This document shows, piece by piece, positions 31,085 through 38,692 of a stretch of DNA of 64,000 nucleotides (position 1 is the stretch's first letter; every line of letters begins with the position of its first letter). The notes beneath the pieces are model-generated. The model was not told the DNA's origin and did no database searches. It saw only the letters and a list, made by a program, of their open reading frames with translations. This DNA comes from Gemmatimonadota bacterium (GTDB lineage: Bacteria > Gemmatimonadota > Gemmatimonadetes > Gemmatimonadales > GWC2-71-9). The stretch lies in contig QHUK01000019.1 of assembly GCA_003222085.1 (NCBI GenBank), positions 1 to 64,000 on the forward strand, read 5' to 3'. The translations under genes were made by a program, and so were the position numbers.

Positions 31085-31513
31085 TTGAATCACCCCGAAG
31101 CCGAGATCCGCGAGATCGTCAACCGCGAGACGCGCGCCTGGGATACTCAGGACGCCGACCTGCTCGTCTCCTGCTTCCATCCGGCCATGGTCTGGCCCTG
31201 GCCCCCCACGGCACAATCGCACGATCCGATGACGTGGGTCATGGTGTGGGGTCGCTTCAACGCGGCGCGCTGGCGGCGGGGGTGGCAGGAGCTGTTCGAC
31301 ACCCACACCCTGGTCCACAATCGGCGCGACATCAAGAAGATCGTCGTCTCGGCGGAAGGCGACGGCGCATTTGCCGTCGTGGACATCGATACGCTGTGGC
31401 GACACACGCAGACGGGCGTGGAGCAGAACTGGCAGGGGCGGACCTGCAAGATCTACACGCAGGTCGGCACGCAGTGGAAGATGATCGCGCAAACGGGAGT
31501 GCTGCAATACTGA
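31085..31513 (+). CDS. NTF2-like (SnoaL/DUF4440-type) protein
   Basis: A 142-aa cone-fold protein. The pattern is that of NTF2-like proteins: helix AEIREIVNRETRAWDTQDADLLVSCFHPAMVWPWPP at the start, then beta strands ending in GRTCKIYTQVGTQWKMIAQTGVLQY. The nominal start is TTG at 31085, 21 nt after the V4R stop. No ATG is available without losing the first helix. Function is unknown. The gene is followed by a gggaggttg repeat. Confidence 0.75.
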   Translation: MNHPEAEIREIVNRETRAWDTQDADLLVSCFHPAMVWPWPPTAQSHDPMTWVMVWGRFNAARWRRGWQELFDTHTLVHNRRDIKKIVVSAEGDGAFAVVDIDTLWRHTQTGVEQNWQGRTCKIYTQVGTQWKMIAQTGVLQY

Positions 31514-31557
31514 GGTTCGGGAGGTTGGCGGAGGTCGGTGGAGGTTGGTGGAGGTTG
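31512..31557. repeat. Single-arm gggaggttg repeat C2
   Basis: Five imperfect tandem units of ggaggttgg-type sequence fill the 51-nt gap between the stop codons of the convergent NTF2-like and pmbA genes. No inverted partner is nearby. Confidence 0.8.
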
Positions 31558-31564
31558 ACCCCGC

Positions 31565-32935
31565 TCACCGCCGCGCCACGCTCACCCCGTCAAAGCGCAC
31601 GGACGGCGCCCACCGGGACCCCGTCCAGCGCGCGTCGTTCCCGAAGCCGGCGACCTGCTTCCACAGCTCGTACGCGTTTCCCGCGACCGCGGCATCCTTC
31701 ACGCGGCCCGTGATCTCGCCACGCTCGATGCGGTACGCCAGCGCGACGGGATGACTGAACGCCCCGCCGATCACATTCCCCTGCCCCACGCCGATCAGCT
31801 CGTCCACCAGTAGGCCATCCGGGATGTCTCCGAGGAGTCCGCCGCCTAACTGTAGGGGCGCAGCATGCTGCGCCCCTACAACGTTCGTGACCGCCCCTGT
31901 TTCGTTCATCACAATATTCGTGTATCCCGGCACCGGTTTCCCGAAGATCCCGCGAGTCCCGTGTCCCGTGCTTTCGGTCTTCGCGCGCGCCGCCGTCTCG
32001 AGGTCGTAGATGAACCGTTGCACGACGCCGCGTTCCACGAGACACACGGTCCGGGAGGGCACGCACTCGTCGTCCAGGGGACGAGACGCGGTGCGACCGA
32101 CGCGCAGGGGATCGTCGGCGAGTGAGAGCCGGGCGTCGAACACCTGCGCGCCGACTTTGGCCCCCAGGGGGGAGATGCCCTGCAGCACCGCTTTGCCAGA
32201 GAGGGCCTGCGTCACGGGAAGCATCAGCGCGGAAAGGCCGGCGGGGGTGAAGACGACGGGGAGGGCGCCTTCGGGCGGCACGACCAGGCGCAGCGCATGA
32301 TCGAGCCGCGCGTTGATCGAGGCGACCAGGGCCGCCAGCGCCTCGTCCGAGGGAAGATCCGCTCCCTCGAGCGCATCCGAGACCACGAGCACATCGTCGC
32401 CGGCGATGCGCCACACGTCGGCGCTCACGCCGCATGCCGTGCCGCCATACTCCCCCCCAGCCCCGGCGGTGTTGGCGACCCGCGTCGCCGTCGTTTCGCG
32501 CTCGATCGCGACGTTGACCCGGCATCCCTCGCGCTCCAGCCGGGCCAGGAGCGCGCGACCGATGCCGATCAGGTCGTCGAGGGACGCGTTCGCCGCGCGG
32601 TCGAAGAACGTCCCCACAGTGGGAAAGGAGGTCGATGGGGGGCCCGGAAACCCGAGCTCCAGTGCCTCGCCCAGTTCGGCCGACGCGAGCGCGCGTTCCA
32701 GTAGGGGCGCCGCATGCTGGGCCCCGACATCGCTTCCGCCCACCGCAGTCGTTCCCGCGACGCCCACCCGCCCGCGGTGACGGACCCGGAGATTCGCTCC
32801 GGCTTCTTCGGTGGTAGCGGCAGACTTGAGTCGCCCCCACTCGAACGCAACCGTCGTTCGCTCGAAGCGACGCCACAGCGCATCGGCGCCGCCGTCGACA
32901 CGGCGCTGGGCCAGCTCGACGAGCGGCGCGATCAC
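31565..32935 (-). CDS. pmbA: TldE/PmbA family metalloprotease subunit
   Basis: A 456-aa TldE/PmbA-type protein, partner of TldD in a heteromeric protease that trims peptides such as microcins and CcdA. The C-terminal family region is clear (FIYDLETAARAKTESTGHGTR, GDIPDGLLVDELIGVGQGNVIGGAFSHPVALAYRIERGEITGRVKDAAVAGN). There is no HExxxH, as expected for TldE. The peptide VGAQHAAPL occurs twice (about residues 75 and 352), each encoded by a copy of a palindromic repeat. The GTG start overlaps the tldD stop (GTGA); an upstream frame is a shadow. Confidence 0.88.
   Translation of the reverse strand: MIAPLVELAQRRVDGGADALWRRFERTTVAFEWGRLKSAATTEEAGANLRVRHRGRVGVAGTTAVGGSDVGAQHAAPLLERALASAELGEALELGFPGPPSTSFPTVGTFFDRAANASLDDLIGIGRALLARLEREGCRVNVAIERETTATRVANTAGAGGEYGGTACGVSADVWRIAGDDVLVVSDALEGADLPSDEALAALVASINARLDHALRLVVPPEGALPVVFTPAGLSALMLPVTQALSGKAVLQGISPLGAKVGAQVFDARLSLADDPLRVGRTASRPLDDECVPSRTVCLVERGVVQRFIYDLETAARAKTESTGHGTRGIFGKPVPGYTNIVMNETGAVTNVVGAQHAAPLQLGGGLLGDIPDGLLVDELIGVGQGNVIGGAFSHPVALAYRIERGEITGRVKDAAVAGNAYELWKQVAGFGNDARWTGSRWAPSVRFDGVSVARR
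31851..31880. repeat. Perfect 30-bp palindrome E1 inside pmbA
   Basis: An exact palindrome centred on gcatgc (half-site tgtaggggcgcagca). On the pmbA strand it encodes VVGAQHAAPLQ. It falls in a region between the conserved MNETGAVTN and GGGLLGDIPDG segments. Confidence 0.95.
32701..32728. repeat. Decayed palindrome copy E2 inside pmbA
   Basis: Resembles E1 (gtaggggcgc...catgctg...cccc) with several mismatches between the arms. It is read in the same frame as E1, giving DVGAQHAAPLL. It is the second copy in this gene, 850 nt from the first. Confidence 0.85.
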
Positions 32936-34329
32936 GCCTCCCCCACCCCCCCTACTTCGCCGCCGACCAGCGCCTCCTCGATGCGGACGTGTGGTGCCCC
33001 TTCGGTGACCGGGAGGGGGTACTGGCCCGCCTTCCCGCACCCGCCGCCCATCTGGTTCCAGCGAAAGTCGGCGGCGATATGATCAATGCGGTCGAGCGTC
33101 TGGAACAGGTTCCCTGCGAGGACGACGTCCTTCACCAGCTCCGCCACCCGCCCGTCGCGGATCATTCGACCGTAGGCCGCCGTGAACGAGAAGTTCTCGA
33201 GCATGGTCTGGCCGCCGAACGCGCCGCAGGCGTAGACCCCGAGTCTCACGTCGCCGATCAGATCCTCGAAGCTGCCGCCCCCCGGGACGCCCGCGATATA
33301 GGTGTTCGTCATGCGCACGATCGGCGCGTGGCGAAACGATGTCGCGCGCGCGTTGCCGGTCGGCCGCTCGCCCATCGCGGCGGCGGTCTCGCGCGAGTGC
33401 AGCCGCCCGACCAGGATGCCGTCCTTGATGAGGGTGGTGTCCTGGGTTGGTGTTCCCTCGTCGTCGAACGGGAGCGTCCCGCGCAGCCCGGGGGCCGCGC
33501 CGTTGTCTCCCACGGTGAGCACCGGCCTCCCGAAGCGGCGGCCCAAGGTCATCATCTCGCGCGCCTGGGGGTTCTCGTACACGAAGTCCGCTTCGGAGAG
33601 GTGCCCGAACGCCTCGTGGATGAACACGCCGGCCAGCTCGGGATCGAGGACCACGGGATACGTGCCGCCCTTCACCATGGGCGCGTCGAGCAACTCGACG
33701 GCCCGCTCCGCGACCTCGCGGAAGCCGGCCGCCTTGTCCTGCACCGAGTTCCAGCCCCGGCGCAGCCCGATGGACTCGAGTCCCTTTTCGATCGTGCCGT
33801 CACGGCGCGCCACTGCGGTCCCGGACAGCGTGATTTCGGGCCGCAGCTCGTGCAGGATGGTGCCCTGCGAGTTCACGTACCAATACTCGCGCACCTCGTC
33901 GCGGTACAGGGCGAGCGTGTCGACGATCCGGTCGCTCACGGCGAGCATGACGCCGTTGTACGCCTCGAGCAGCCGCTTCTTCTCAGCGATGGGCACGCCG
34001 CGCACGTCTCCGTCGAGATCGAGCAGGGCGTCGGCCTGGTGGGGGGAGACGTCGGCGAGACGGATGGGCGGCTCCACCGGCACGGCGCGCGACAGGTCGC
34101 CGGCGCGCGCCACCATCGCCGGGAGCCGATCGAGCGACGTGAAGGAGGCGACCCCCCAGCCGCCCCCGGCGTGCAGCGCGCGCACGAAGCCGCCCTGGTC
34201 TTCGCTCGCCGTGGCGGAGTCGAGCCGCCGGCCGCGGAAAGTCACGGCCGTGCTCCAGGTGCGTTCGACGCGGATTTCGGTGTAGTCGGCGCGAGAGCGG
34301 GCGAGCGCCGCGGTCAGCCGGTCGATCAA
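32932..34329 (-). CDS. tldD: TldD family metalloprotease
   Basis: A 465-aa TldD, the catalytic subunit of the TldD-TldE zinc protease. The metal-binding HEAFGH motif reads VFIHEAFGHLSEADFVYENP (about residues 233-252). The conserved LPFDDEGTPTQDTTLIKDGILVGRLHSRETA and the C-terminal GVYACGAFGGQTMLENFSFTA region are present. A TTG start overlaps the phosphoribosyltransferase stop (TTGA), and its stop overlaps pmbA. tldD followed immediately by pmbA is a common arrangement. Confidence 0.93.
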   Translation of the reverse strand: MIDRLTAALARSRADYTEIRVERTWSTAVTFRGRRLDSATASEDQGGFVRALHAGGGWGVASFTSLDRLPAMVARAGDLSRAVPVEPPIRLADVSPHQADALLDLDGDVRGVPIAEKKRLLEAYNGVMLAVSDRIVDTLALYRDEVREYWYVNSQGTILHELRPEITLSGTAVARRDGTIEKGLESIGLRRGWNSVQDKAAGFREVAERAVELLDAPMVKGGTYPVVLDPELAGVFIHEAFGHLSEADFVYENPQAREMMTLGRRFGRPVLTVGDNGAAPGLRGTLPFDDEGTPTQDTTLIKDGILVGRLHSRETAAAMGERPTGNARATSFRHAPIVRMTNTYIAGVPGGGSFEDLIGDVRLGVYACGAFGGQTMLENFSFTAAYGRMIRDGRVAELVKDVVLAGNLFQTLDRIDHIAADFRWNQMGGGCGKAGQYPLPVTEGAPHVRIEEALVGGEVGGVGEA

Positions 34330-34934
34330 CCGCCGAGTTCCTTGAGCTTCACGGCGTAGTCGGGCCGCATGACGATCTCCCCGTCGATGATGACCTCGCG
34401 GTCCCAGGGAAGAATGATGAAGTTCTCGGTCGCGAGCGCGTGGAAGTCCGGCCGGAACTCGCCGGTGCGGAACGAGACGGCGGTCTTCACGGCGGCGGGC
34501 TTGAGCTCGCGCACGGCGTTGAGGGCGAGCTTCATGGTGGCCCCGGTGTCGCAGGTCTCGTCCACGATCAGCACCCGCCGGCCCGTCACGAGGCGCGTCG
34601 GTCCCGCGATGACCACCGGTCGCCCCCCGGTCTCCGTGCGGGTGATGGCCATGGAGGCGAAGTCGCGCTGCAGGATGCTCGCCACCACCGCCCCGGGGAT
34701 CACACCCGCCCGAGCGATACCGATCACCACCTCCGGGTCATATTCCCGAAAGATCTTGAGCGCCAGCGCCCGGCACATCTCGCCGAAGAACGGCCAATCC
34801 ACCTCGAGGACGCCGTGCGGCTGCTTGCGCGCGGCGCGTGCGTCCCGGGGCCGCGAGGCCTGTGGGGGCTGCGCCGGCGGGGGCGCGCGGGGCGGGCGCG
34901 GGGGCGGGGGCGGGGGCGGGGGCGGGGCAGGCAT
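34326..34934 (-). CDS. Phosphoribosyltransferase-domain protein with poly-proline N-terminus
   Basis: A 202-aa protein. Residues 1-35 are almost all Pro, Arg and Ala, encoded by a G/C tract. A type I phosphoribosyltransferase domain follows, with VDWPFFGEMCRALALKIFREYDPEVVIGIARAG and the PRPP loop RVLIVDETCDTGATMKLAL (about residue 118). The core resembles short xanthine/hypoxanthine-type PRTases; the acceptor base is not inferable. The poly-proline head is probably not part of the fold, and a later start cannot be excluded (no ATG before the core). Confidence 0.85.
   Translation of the reverse strand: MPAPPPPPPPPPRPPRAPPPAQPPQASRPRDARAARKQPHGVLEVDWPFFGEMCRALALKIFREYDPEVVIGIARAGVIPGAVVASILQRDFASMAITRTETGGRPVVIAGPTRLVTGRRVLIVDETCDTGATMKLALNAVRELKPAAVKTAVSFRTGEFRPDFHALATENFIILPWDREVIIDGEIVMRPDYAVKLKELGG
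34878..34927 (+). repeat. G-quadruplex-prone tract
   Basis: The plus strand has seven or more runs of three to five G, mostly separated by a single C (gggggcggggg type) across 34898-34927. This meets the usual intramolecular G4 pattern many times over. It encodes the poly-proline head of the PRTase on the other strand and lies just upstream of the promoter of the plus-strand TPR gene. Confidence 0.8.
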
Positions 34935-34950
34935 GGGGTGTGAAGCTACA

Positions 34951-34980
34951 TTGCACAGTCGCGCGGCCGCAAGCTATTTT
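34951..34980 (+). promoter_or_regulatory. Putative promoter of the TPR-lipoprotein-acyl-CoA synthetase row
   Basis: TTGCAC, an 18-nt spacer and TATTTT, then cggccc and the ATG at 34987. The start codon lies 6 nt after the -10 hexamer, so the mRNA would begin at or beside the A of ATG and be leaderless. Confidence 0.5.
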
Positions 34981-34986
34981 CGGCCC

Positions 34987-35445
34987 ATGGGTTTCTGGCG
35001 CCGCCTGTTCGGCGGCTCGGGCGCCGACGACATCAATCCCCAGCGCCTCGATTATCTGAACGAGGCGCTCGCCCTCGAACGCCAGGGCGACTACGACGCG
35101 GCCCTCACCTCGTACCGCCTGGCGCTGCGCGACCACCCCCACGACGCGCGCATCCTCCAGAACATGGCGATCGCATTCACGAAGACGCGGCGCATCGACG
35201 AGGCGATCCGCCACTACCGGCGCGCGCTGGAGCTCGACCGTGAGCTCGCCGGCGCCCACTACGGGCTCGCGTTCCTGCTCCTCAAGCGCGGCGACCCGGA
35301 CGGCGCGGCGCAGCACCTGCGCGCGTTCCTCACGCACCCGCCCAAAGGGCCCGACGCGCAGAAGTGGATCGAGCACGCGACACAGGCCCTGCGCGACCTC
35401 GGCGCCTCCGGACCCACTCAAGCCGCCGCGGCGGAGGCGCCCTGA
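34987..35445 (+). CDS. Small TPR protein
   Basis: A 152-aa protein with an N-terminal MGFWRRLFGG amphipathic segment. At least three TPR units follow (LNEALALERQGDYDAALTSYRLALRDHPHDARILQNMA, RIDEAIRHYRRALELDRELAGAHYGLA, DPDGAAQHLRAFLTHPPKG). It is cytoplasmic and probably an adaptor. It is the first gene of a three-gene plus-strand row. Confidence 0.83.
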   Translation: MGFWRRLFGGSGADDINPQRLDYLNEALALERQGDYDAALTSYRLALRDHPHDARILQNMAIAFTKTRRIDEAIRHYRRALELDRELAGAHYGLAFLLLKRGDPDGAAQHLRAFLTHPPKGPDAQKWIEHATQALRDLGASGPTQAAAAEAP

Positions 35446-36233
35446 CCAGCCGGCCCCCCCTCCCCCGGTCCCCGGGGAGGGGGAGGGGGGGGAGCTGGGT
35501 CGGCGGCGTCTTGGTGCTCGCGGCGGCGCTGGCCTGCGGTAAGTTCGGCCCCGGTGACTTGAGCCGCACGATTGCGATCGAGATCACCGCCCCGGACAGT
35601 CTCGAGGAGTACGACACCATCACCCCGCACGCTCGACTGCTCGACGGTCGCGGCGACCCGGTCGCCGCGACGATCGCCTGGTCCTTGCCCGACAGCGCGG
35701 ACACCGTGGCGCTCACGCTCATCGACACGAACACCGGCACAATCACGGTGAACCACACCGGCCTGACCGGCCGGCTGCTCGCCCGCTCCGGCGGGTTCGT
35801 CGGCAACCCCGTCTCGATCCGCACATTGGCGGCGGCGGATACGCTGTTCGCGACGTCACTCTCGACCGTGGATACGGTCGCGCTGCCGGCCGACTCGGTC
35901 TCCGACTCGCTCAAGGTCGAGGTGGCGGACACCATCGAGTCGGCGAGCGGCGGGGGCTCGCTGACGGTCGGCCTCGCGGGCCGGCCCGTGCTGTACTCGA
36001 TCACGGAGCCGGTGTCCCCAGGCCCCGTCACGCTGGTCACGAACGACTCGACCCACAGCCCGGTCACGACCGACACGGTGACGACAGGCGCGTCCGGAAT
36101 TGCCTTCGTCAAGGTGCGACTCCTGGGTCCGCCCGTTCCCGACAGCGTCGTCGTGCAGGCGATTGCCCGGCGCGCCGGAGGAGACACGGTGCCGGGCTCG
36201 CCCGTCAGCTTCGTCGTGAGGTTCCGACCATGA
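35442..36233 (+). CDS. Lipoprotein with beta-rich domain
   Basis: A 263-aa protein. WVGGVLVLAAALACGKFG is a lipoprotein signal with lipobox LALAC, preceded by a basic stretch. The mature part is Thr/Ser/Val-rich and beta-rich, Ig-like in feel (ITAPDSLEEYDTITPHARLLDGRGDPVAATIAWSLPDSA), but no family is recognised. The start is uncertain: there is no ATG, GTG or TTG that leaves a full signal peptide except a far-upstream ATG (35364) deep in the TPR gene. A CTG at 35442 overlapping the previous stop (CTGA) would fit the overlap pattern of this region. Its n-region is encoded by repeat G. Confidence 0.7.
   Translation: MTSRPPLPRSPGRGRGGSWVGGVLVLAAALACGKFGPGDLSRTIAIEITAPDSLEEYDTITPHARLLDGRGDPVAATIAWSLPDSADTVALTLIDTNTGTITVNHTGLTGRLLARSGGFVGNPVSIRTLAAADTLFATSLSTVDTVALPADSVSDSLKVEVADTIESASGGGSLTVGLAGRPVLYSITEPVSPGPVTLVTNDSTHSPVTTDTVTTGASGIAFVKVRLLGPPVPDSVVVQAIARRAGGDTVPGSPVSFVVRFRP
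35453..35492. repeat. C/G-tract inverted repeat G
   Basis: A run of ccccccctccccc on the left is matched by gggggaggggggg on the right around a ccccgggg centre, pairing about 17 bp with a 2-nt bulge. It encodes the basic front of the lipoprotein signal (PPLPRSPGRGRGG). Confidence 0.75.
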
Positions 36234-38059
36234 GCGCCTCGCCTCGTACCCTGACGGAGCTGTTGTTCGACGCGGCGGAGCGCTACGCACACCATGCAGC
36301 CGCGTTCCGCTACAAGGCCGATGGCGCGTGGCACGACCTCACCCATACGGAAGCGGCGGCGCGGGTGCACGCGCTGTCCCTTGGCCTGCGCGAGCTGGGA
36401 CTCGGGGTCGGCGAGAAGGTCGCGATCCTCGCGGAAACGCGCCTCGAGTGGGCCCTGACCGACTACGCCTGCCTGTGTGTCCGTGTCACCGACGTGCCCA
36501 TCTACCCGACCCTCCCCGCCAATCAGGTGGAATACATTCTGCAGGACGCGGGGGTGGCGGCGGTGTTCTGCTCGACGGCGACCCAGGTGGACAAGATCCG
36601 CGCCGTGCGCGGCGCCGTGCCGTCGCTGCGCCACGTGATCGTGTTCGACCGAGCCCCGGGGGCGCCAGGCGACGGCGTGCTCACGCTCGCCGAGGTGGAA
36701 GCCCGTGGCCGGGCGGCCGCGGCCAAGTACCCTCGCTTCAAGGAGGAAGCGCTCGCCGTACGACCGGACGAGCTCGCGACCCTGATCTACACCTCGGGGA
36801 CGACCGGCCAGCCCAAGGGGGTGATGCTGACGCACGACAACATCTGCTCCAACGTGCGGGGCGCCGTGGAAACGATCCGCGTCAGCGACGACGACAGCTG
36901 TCTCGCCCTCCTGCCGCTCTCGCACATTCTCGAGCGGATGGTGGACTACTACTTCCTCCACGTGGGCGTGACCATCAACTACGCCGAGTCCGTGGACGCG
37001 TTCGCGCAGAACCTTCGGGAGGTCCGGCCGACGGTTGTGGCCGCGGTGCCCCGCGTCTACGAAAAGGTCTACGCGCGGGTGCTCGAGAATGCGATGACGG
37101 GCGGTGCGGCGAAGCGCCGCATTTTTCAGTGGGCGAAGCGCGTGGGCGAGCGGTGGGCGGCGCATCGCTTGGCCGGCGTCGGCGTGCCCCTGGGGCTCAA
37201 GCTCACGCACCTGATCGCGGACCGACTGGTGTTCTCGAAGCTGCGGGCGCGCACCGGCGGACGGATCAAGCTGTTCGTCTCGGGAGGCGCACCGCTCTCG
37301 GCCGAGATCGGGCGGTTCTTTTACAGCGCGGGCCTGCCGGTCATCGAGGGGTATGGCCTGACGGAAACGTCGCCGGTGTTGACCCTGAATCCCCTCGCGC
37401 GGCCGAAATTCGGCTCGGTCGGCAAGGCGATCCCGGGAGTCCAGATCCGGATCGCGGCCGACGGCGAGATCCTCGCCAAGGGTGCGAACATCATGCAGGG
37501 CTACTACAACAAGCCGGCGGAGACTCGCGAAGCGATCGATGCGGAAGGGTGGTTCCACACGGGGGACATCGGTGAGCTCGATGCTGACGGCTACCTCAAG
37601 ATCACCGACCGGAAAAAGGACCTGTTGAAGACCGCCGGCGGGAAGTATGTCGCGCCGCAACCGATCGAGAACACGGTGCGGCTGAACAAGTTCGTGGCGA
37701 GCGCCGTCGTGCTCGGCGACCAGCGCAAGTTCCCCATCATTCTCGTCGTGCCCAACCTGGAGCAGCTCGACCGGTGGGCCAAAGAGCGGAATCTCGCTTA
37801 CACCTCCCCGGCCGAGCTCATCCGGCTCCCCGATGTCAAGGCCAAGATGGAGCGCGAGGTGATGGGGGGCTTGCGCGACCTCGCCAAGTTCGAGATGCCG
37901 AAGAAGGTGGTGCTCATTGCGCGGGACTTCACCATCGAGTCCGGCGAGCTCACCCCGTCCCTCAAGGTCAAGCGCCGTCAGGTCGAGAAAAACTACAAGG
38001 ACCTGATCGATCGGGTGTACGCGGAGGCCGATCCCACCGCCGCCGCCGTGGAAGGCTGA
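36230..38059 (+). CDS. Long-chain acyl-CoA synthetase (AMP-forming)
   Basis: A 609-aa ANL-superfamily enzyme that activates fatty acids to acyl-CoA through an acyl-adenylate. The P-loop motif is LIYTSGTTGQPKGVMLTH (about residue 185), followed by EGYGLTETSPVLTLNP, the adenylate-binding TGDIGELDADGYLKITDRKKDLLKTAGGKYVAPQPIE and a complete C-terminal domain. The closest functional class by length and order is FadD15-like. The ATG overlaps the lipoprotein stop. Its TGA abuts the opposing gene's stop, forming tgatca. Confidence 0.94.
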   Translation: MSASPRTLTELLFDAAERYAHHAAAFRYKADGAWHDLTHTEAAARVHALSLGLRELGLGVGEKVAILAETRLEWALTDYACLCVRVTDVPIYPTLPANQVEYILQDAGVAAVFCSTATQVDKIRAVRGAVPSLRHVIVFDRAPGAPGDGVLTLAEVEARGRAAAAKYPRFKEEALAVRPDELATLIYTSGTTGQPKGVMLTHDNICSNVRGAVETIRVSDDDSCLALLPLSHILERMVDYYFLHVGVTINYAESVDAFAQNLREVRPTVVAAVPRVYEKVYARVLENAMTGGAAKRRIFQWAKRVGERWAAHRLAGVGVPLGLKLTHLIADRLVFSKLRARTGGRIKLFVSGGAPLSAEIGRFFYSAGLPVIEGYGLTETSPVLTLNPLARPKFGSVGKAIPGVQIRIAADGEILAKGANIMQGYYNKPAETREAIDAEGWFHTGDIGELDADGYLKITDRKKDLLKTAGGKYVAPQPIENTVRLNKFVASAVVLGDQRKFPIILVVPNLEQLDRWAKERNLAYTSPAELIRLPDVKAKMEREVMGGLRDLAKFEMPKKVVLIARDFTIESGELTPSLKVKRRQVEKNYKDLIDRVYAEADPTAAAVEG

Positions 38060-38692
38060 TCAGCGCCGCTCGCCAACGAACAGGCCATGCCCGAGGACCA
38101 ACCGCGCGAGCCCGGCCGGCGCGGCGATCTGCTCGCTCTCGACCACCAGCCGCCGCCCCGGGAGTAACACTCGGCGCGCCTCGGCGAGCCACTCGGGGCC
38201 CAGGCGGTCGGGTCCGACGACCGCAGCCCGCACCACCGTCTGTCGCAGCGGAATCATCGTCTCGCAGGCGAGCAGGCTCAGCACCGGGAGCTCCTCCACA
38301 TCGTCCGGTGCGTTGACACCCACAAAGTGGACGCCGCCGATGAGCGCCGCGAGCCCCACCGCGTGCCGGGCGGCGGAGCCGAGCAACAGGACATAGCCGC
38401 CGGGGCCGCTGAGATCCAGGAGCGCTTGGAGAGATGCGGCCTCGACGGCGGGAAACGGGAAACGGGAAACGGGAATGGTGGCTCGGTCGTCCTGCACGTT
38501 TCCCGTTTCCCCTTTCCCCTTTCCCGAGAAGTGCGCGATCCCTTTCACTATGGGGAATTCCCGCTGGCAAATCGGGCATCCGAGTGTCCCCGACCGCACC
38601 ATCCGCCCGAGCATTTCGCCCGTGGACATCACGAGATACCCCTCCTCGTGCCGCTCCGGGCAACGGAGCATCTCCGTCAGCTCAATGTGCAC
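38060..38692 (-). CDS. Trm112-like zinc protein with Rossmann-like domain, repeat-containing
   Basis: A 210-aa protein. Residues 1-55 form a Trm112-type zinc domain (MLRCPERHEEGYLVMSTGEML...LGCPICQREFPIVKGIAHFS). Residues from about 85 resemble a small-molecule methyltransferase Rossmann domain (GGYVLLLGSAARHAVGLAALIGG, RRVLLPGRRLVVES). The two are joined by GKGKGETGNVQDDRATIPVS..., translated from heptad repeat A5. The repeat may have been inserted into a linker. The GTG start overlaps the M23 gene by 11 nt. Enzymatic activity is not demonstrated by any motif. Confidence 0.65.
   Translation of the reverse strand: MHIELTEMLRCPERHEEGYLVMSTGEMLGRMVRSGTLGCPICQREFPIVKGIAHFSGKGKGETGNVQDDRATIPVSRFPFPAVEAASLQALLDLSGPGGYVLLLGSAARHAVGLAALIGGVHFVGVNAPDDVEELPVLSLLACETMIPLRQTVVRAAVVGPDRLGPEWLAEARRVLLPGRRLVVESEQIAAPAGLARLVLGHGLFVGERR
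38450..38527. repeat. Two-armed heptad repeat A5 inside the Trm112-like gene
   Basis: The left arm (38450-38475) and right arm (38496-38527) contain gggaaac and gtttccc units; about 25 of 27 positions pair around a spacer of about 20 nt. It codes for the linker between the zinc and Rossmann-like parts and leaves the frame open. Confidence 0.88.
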
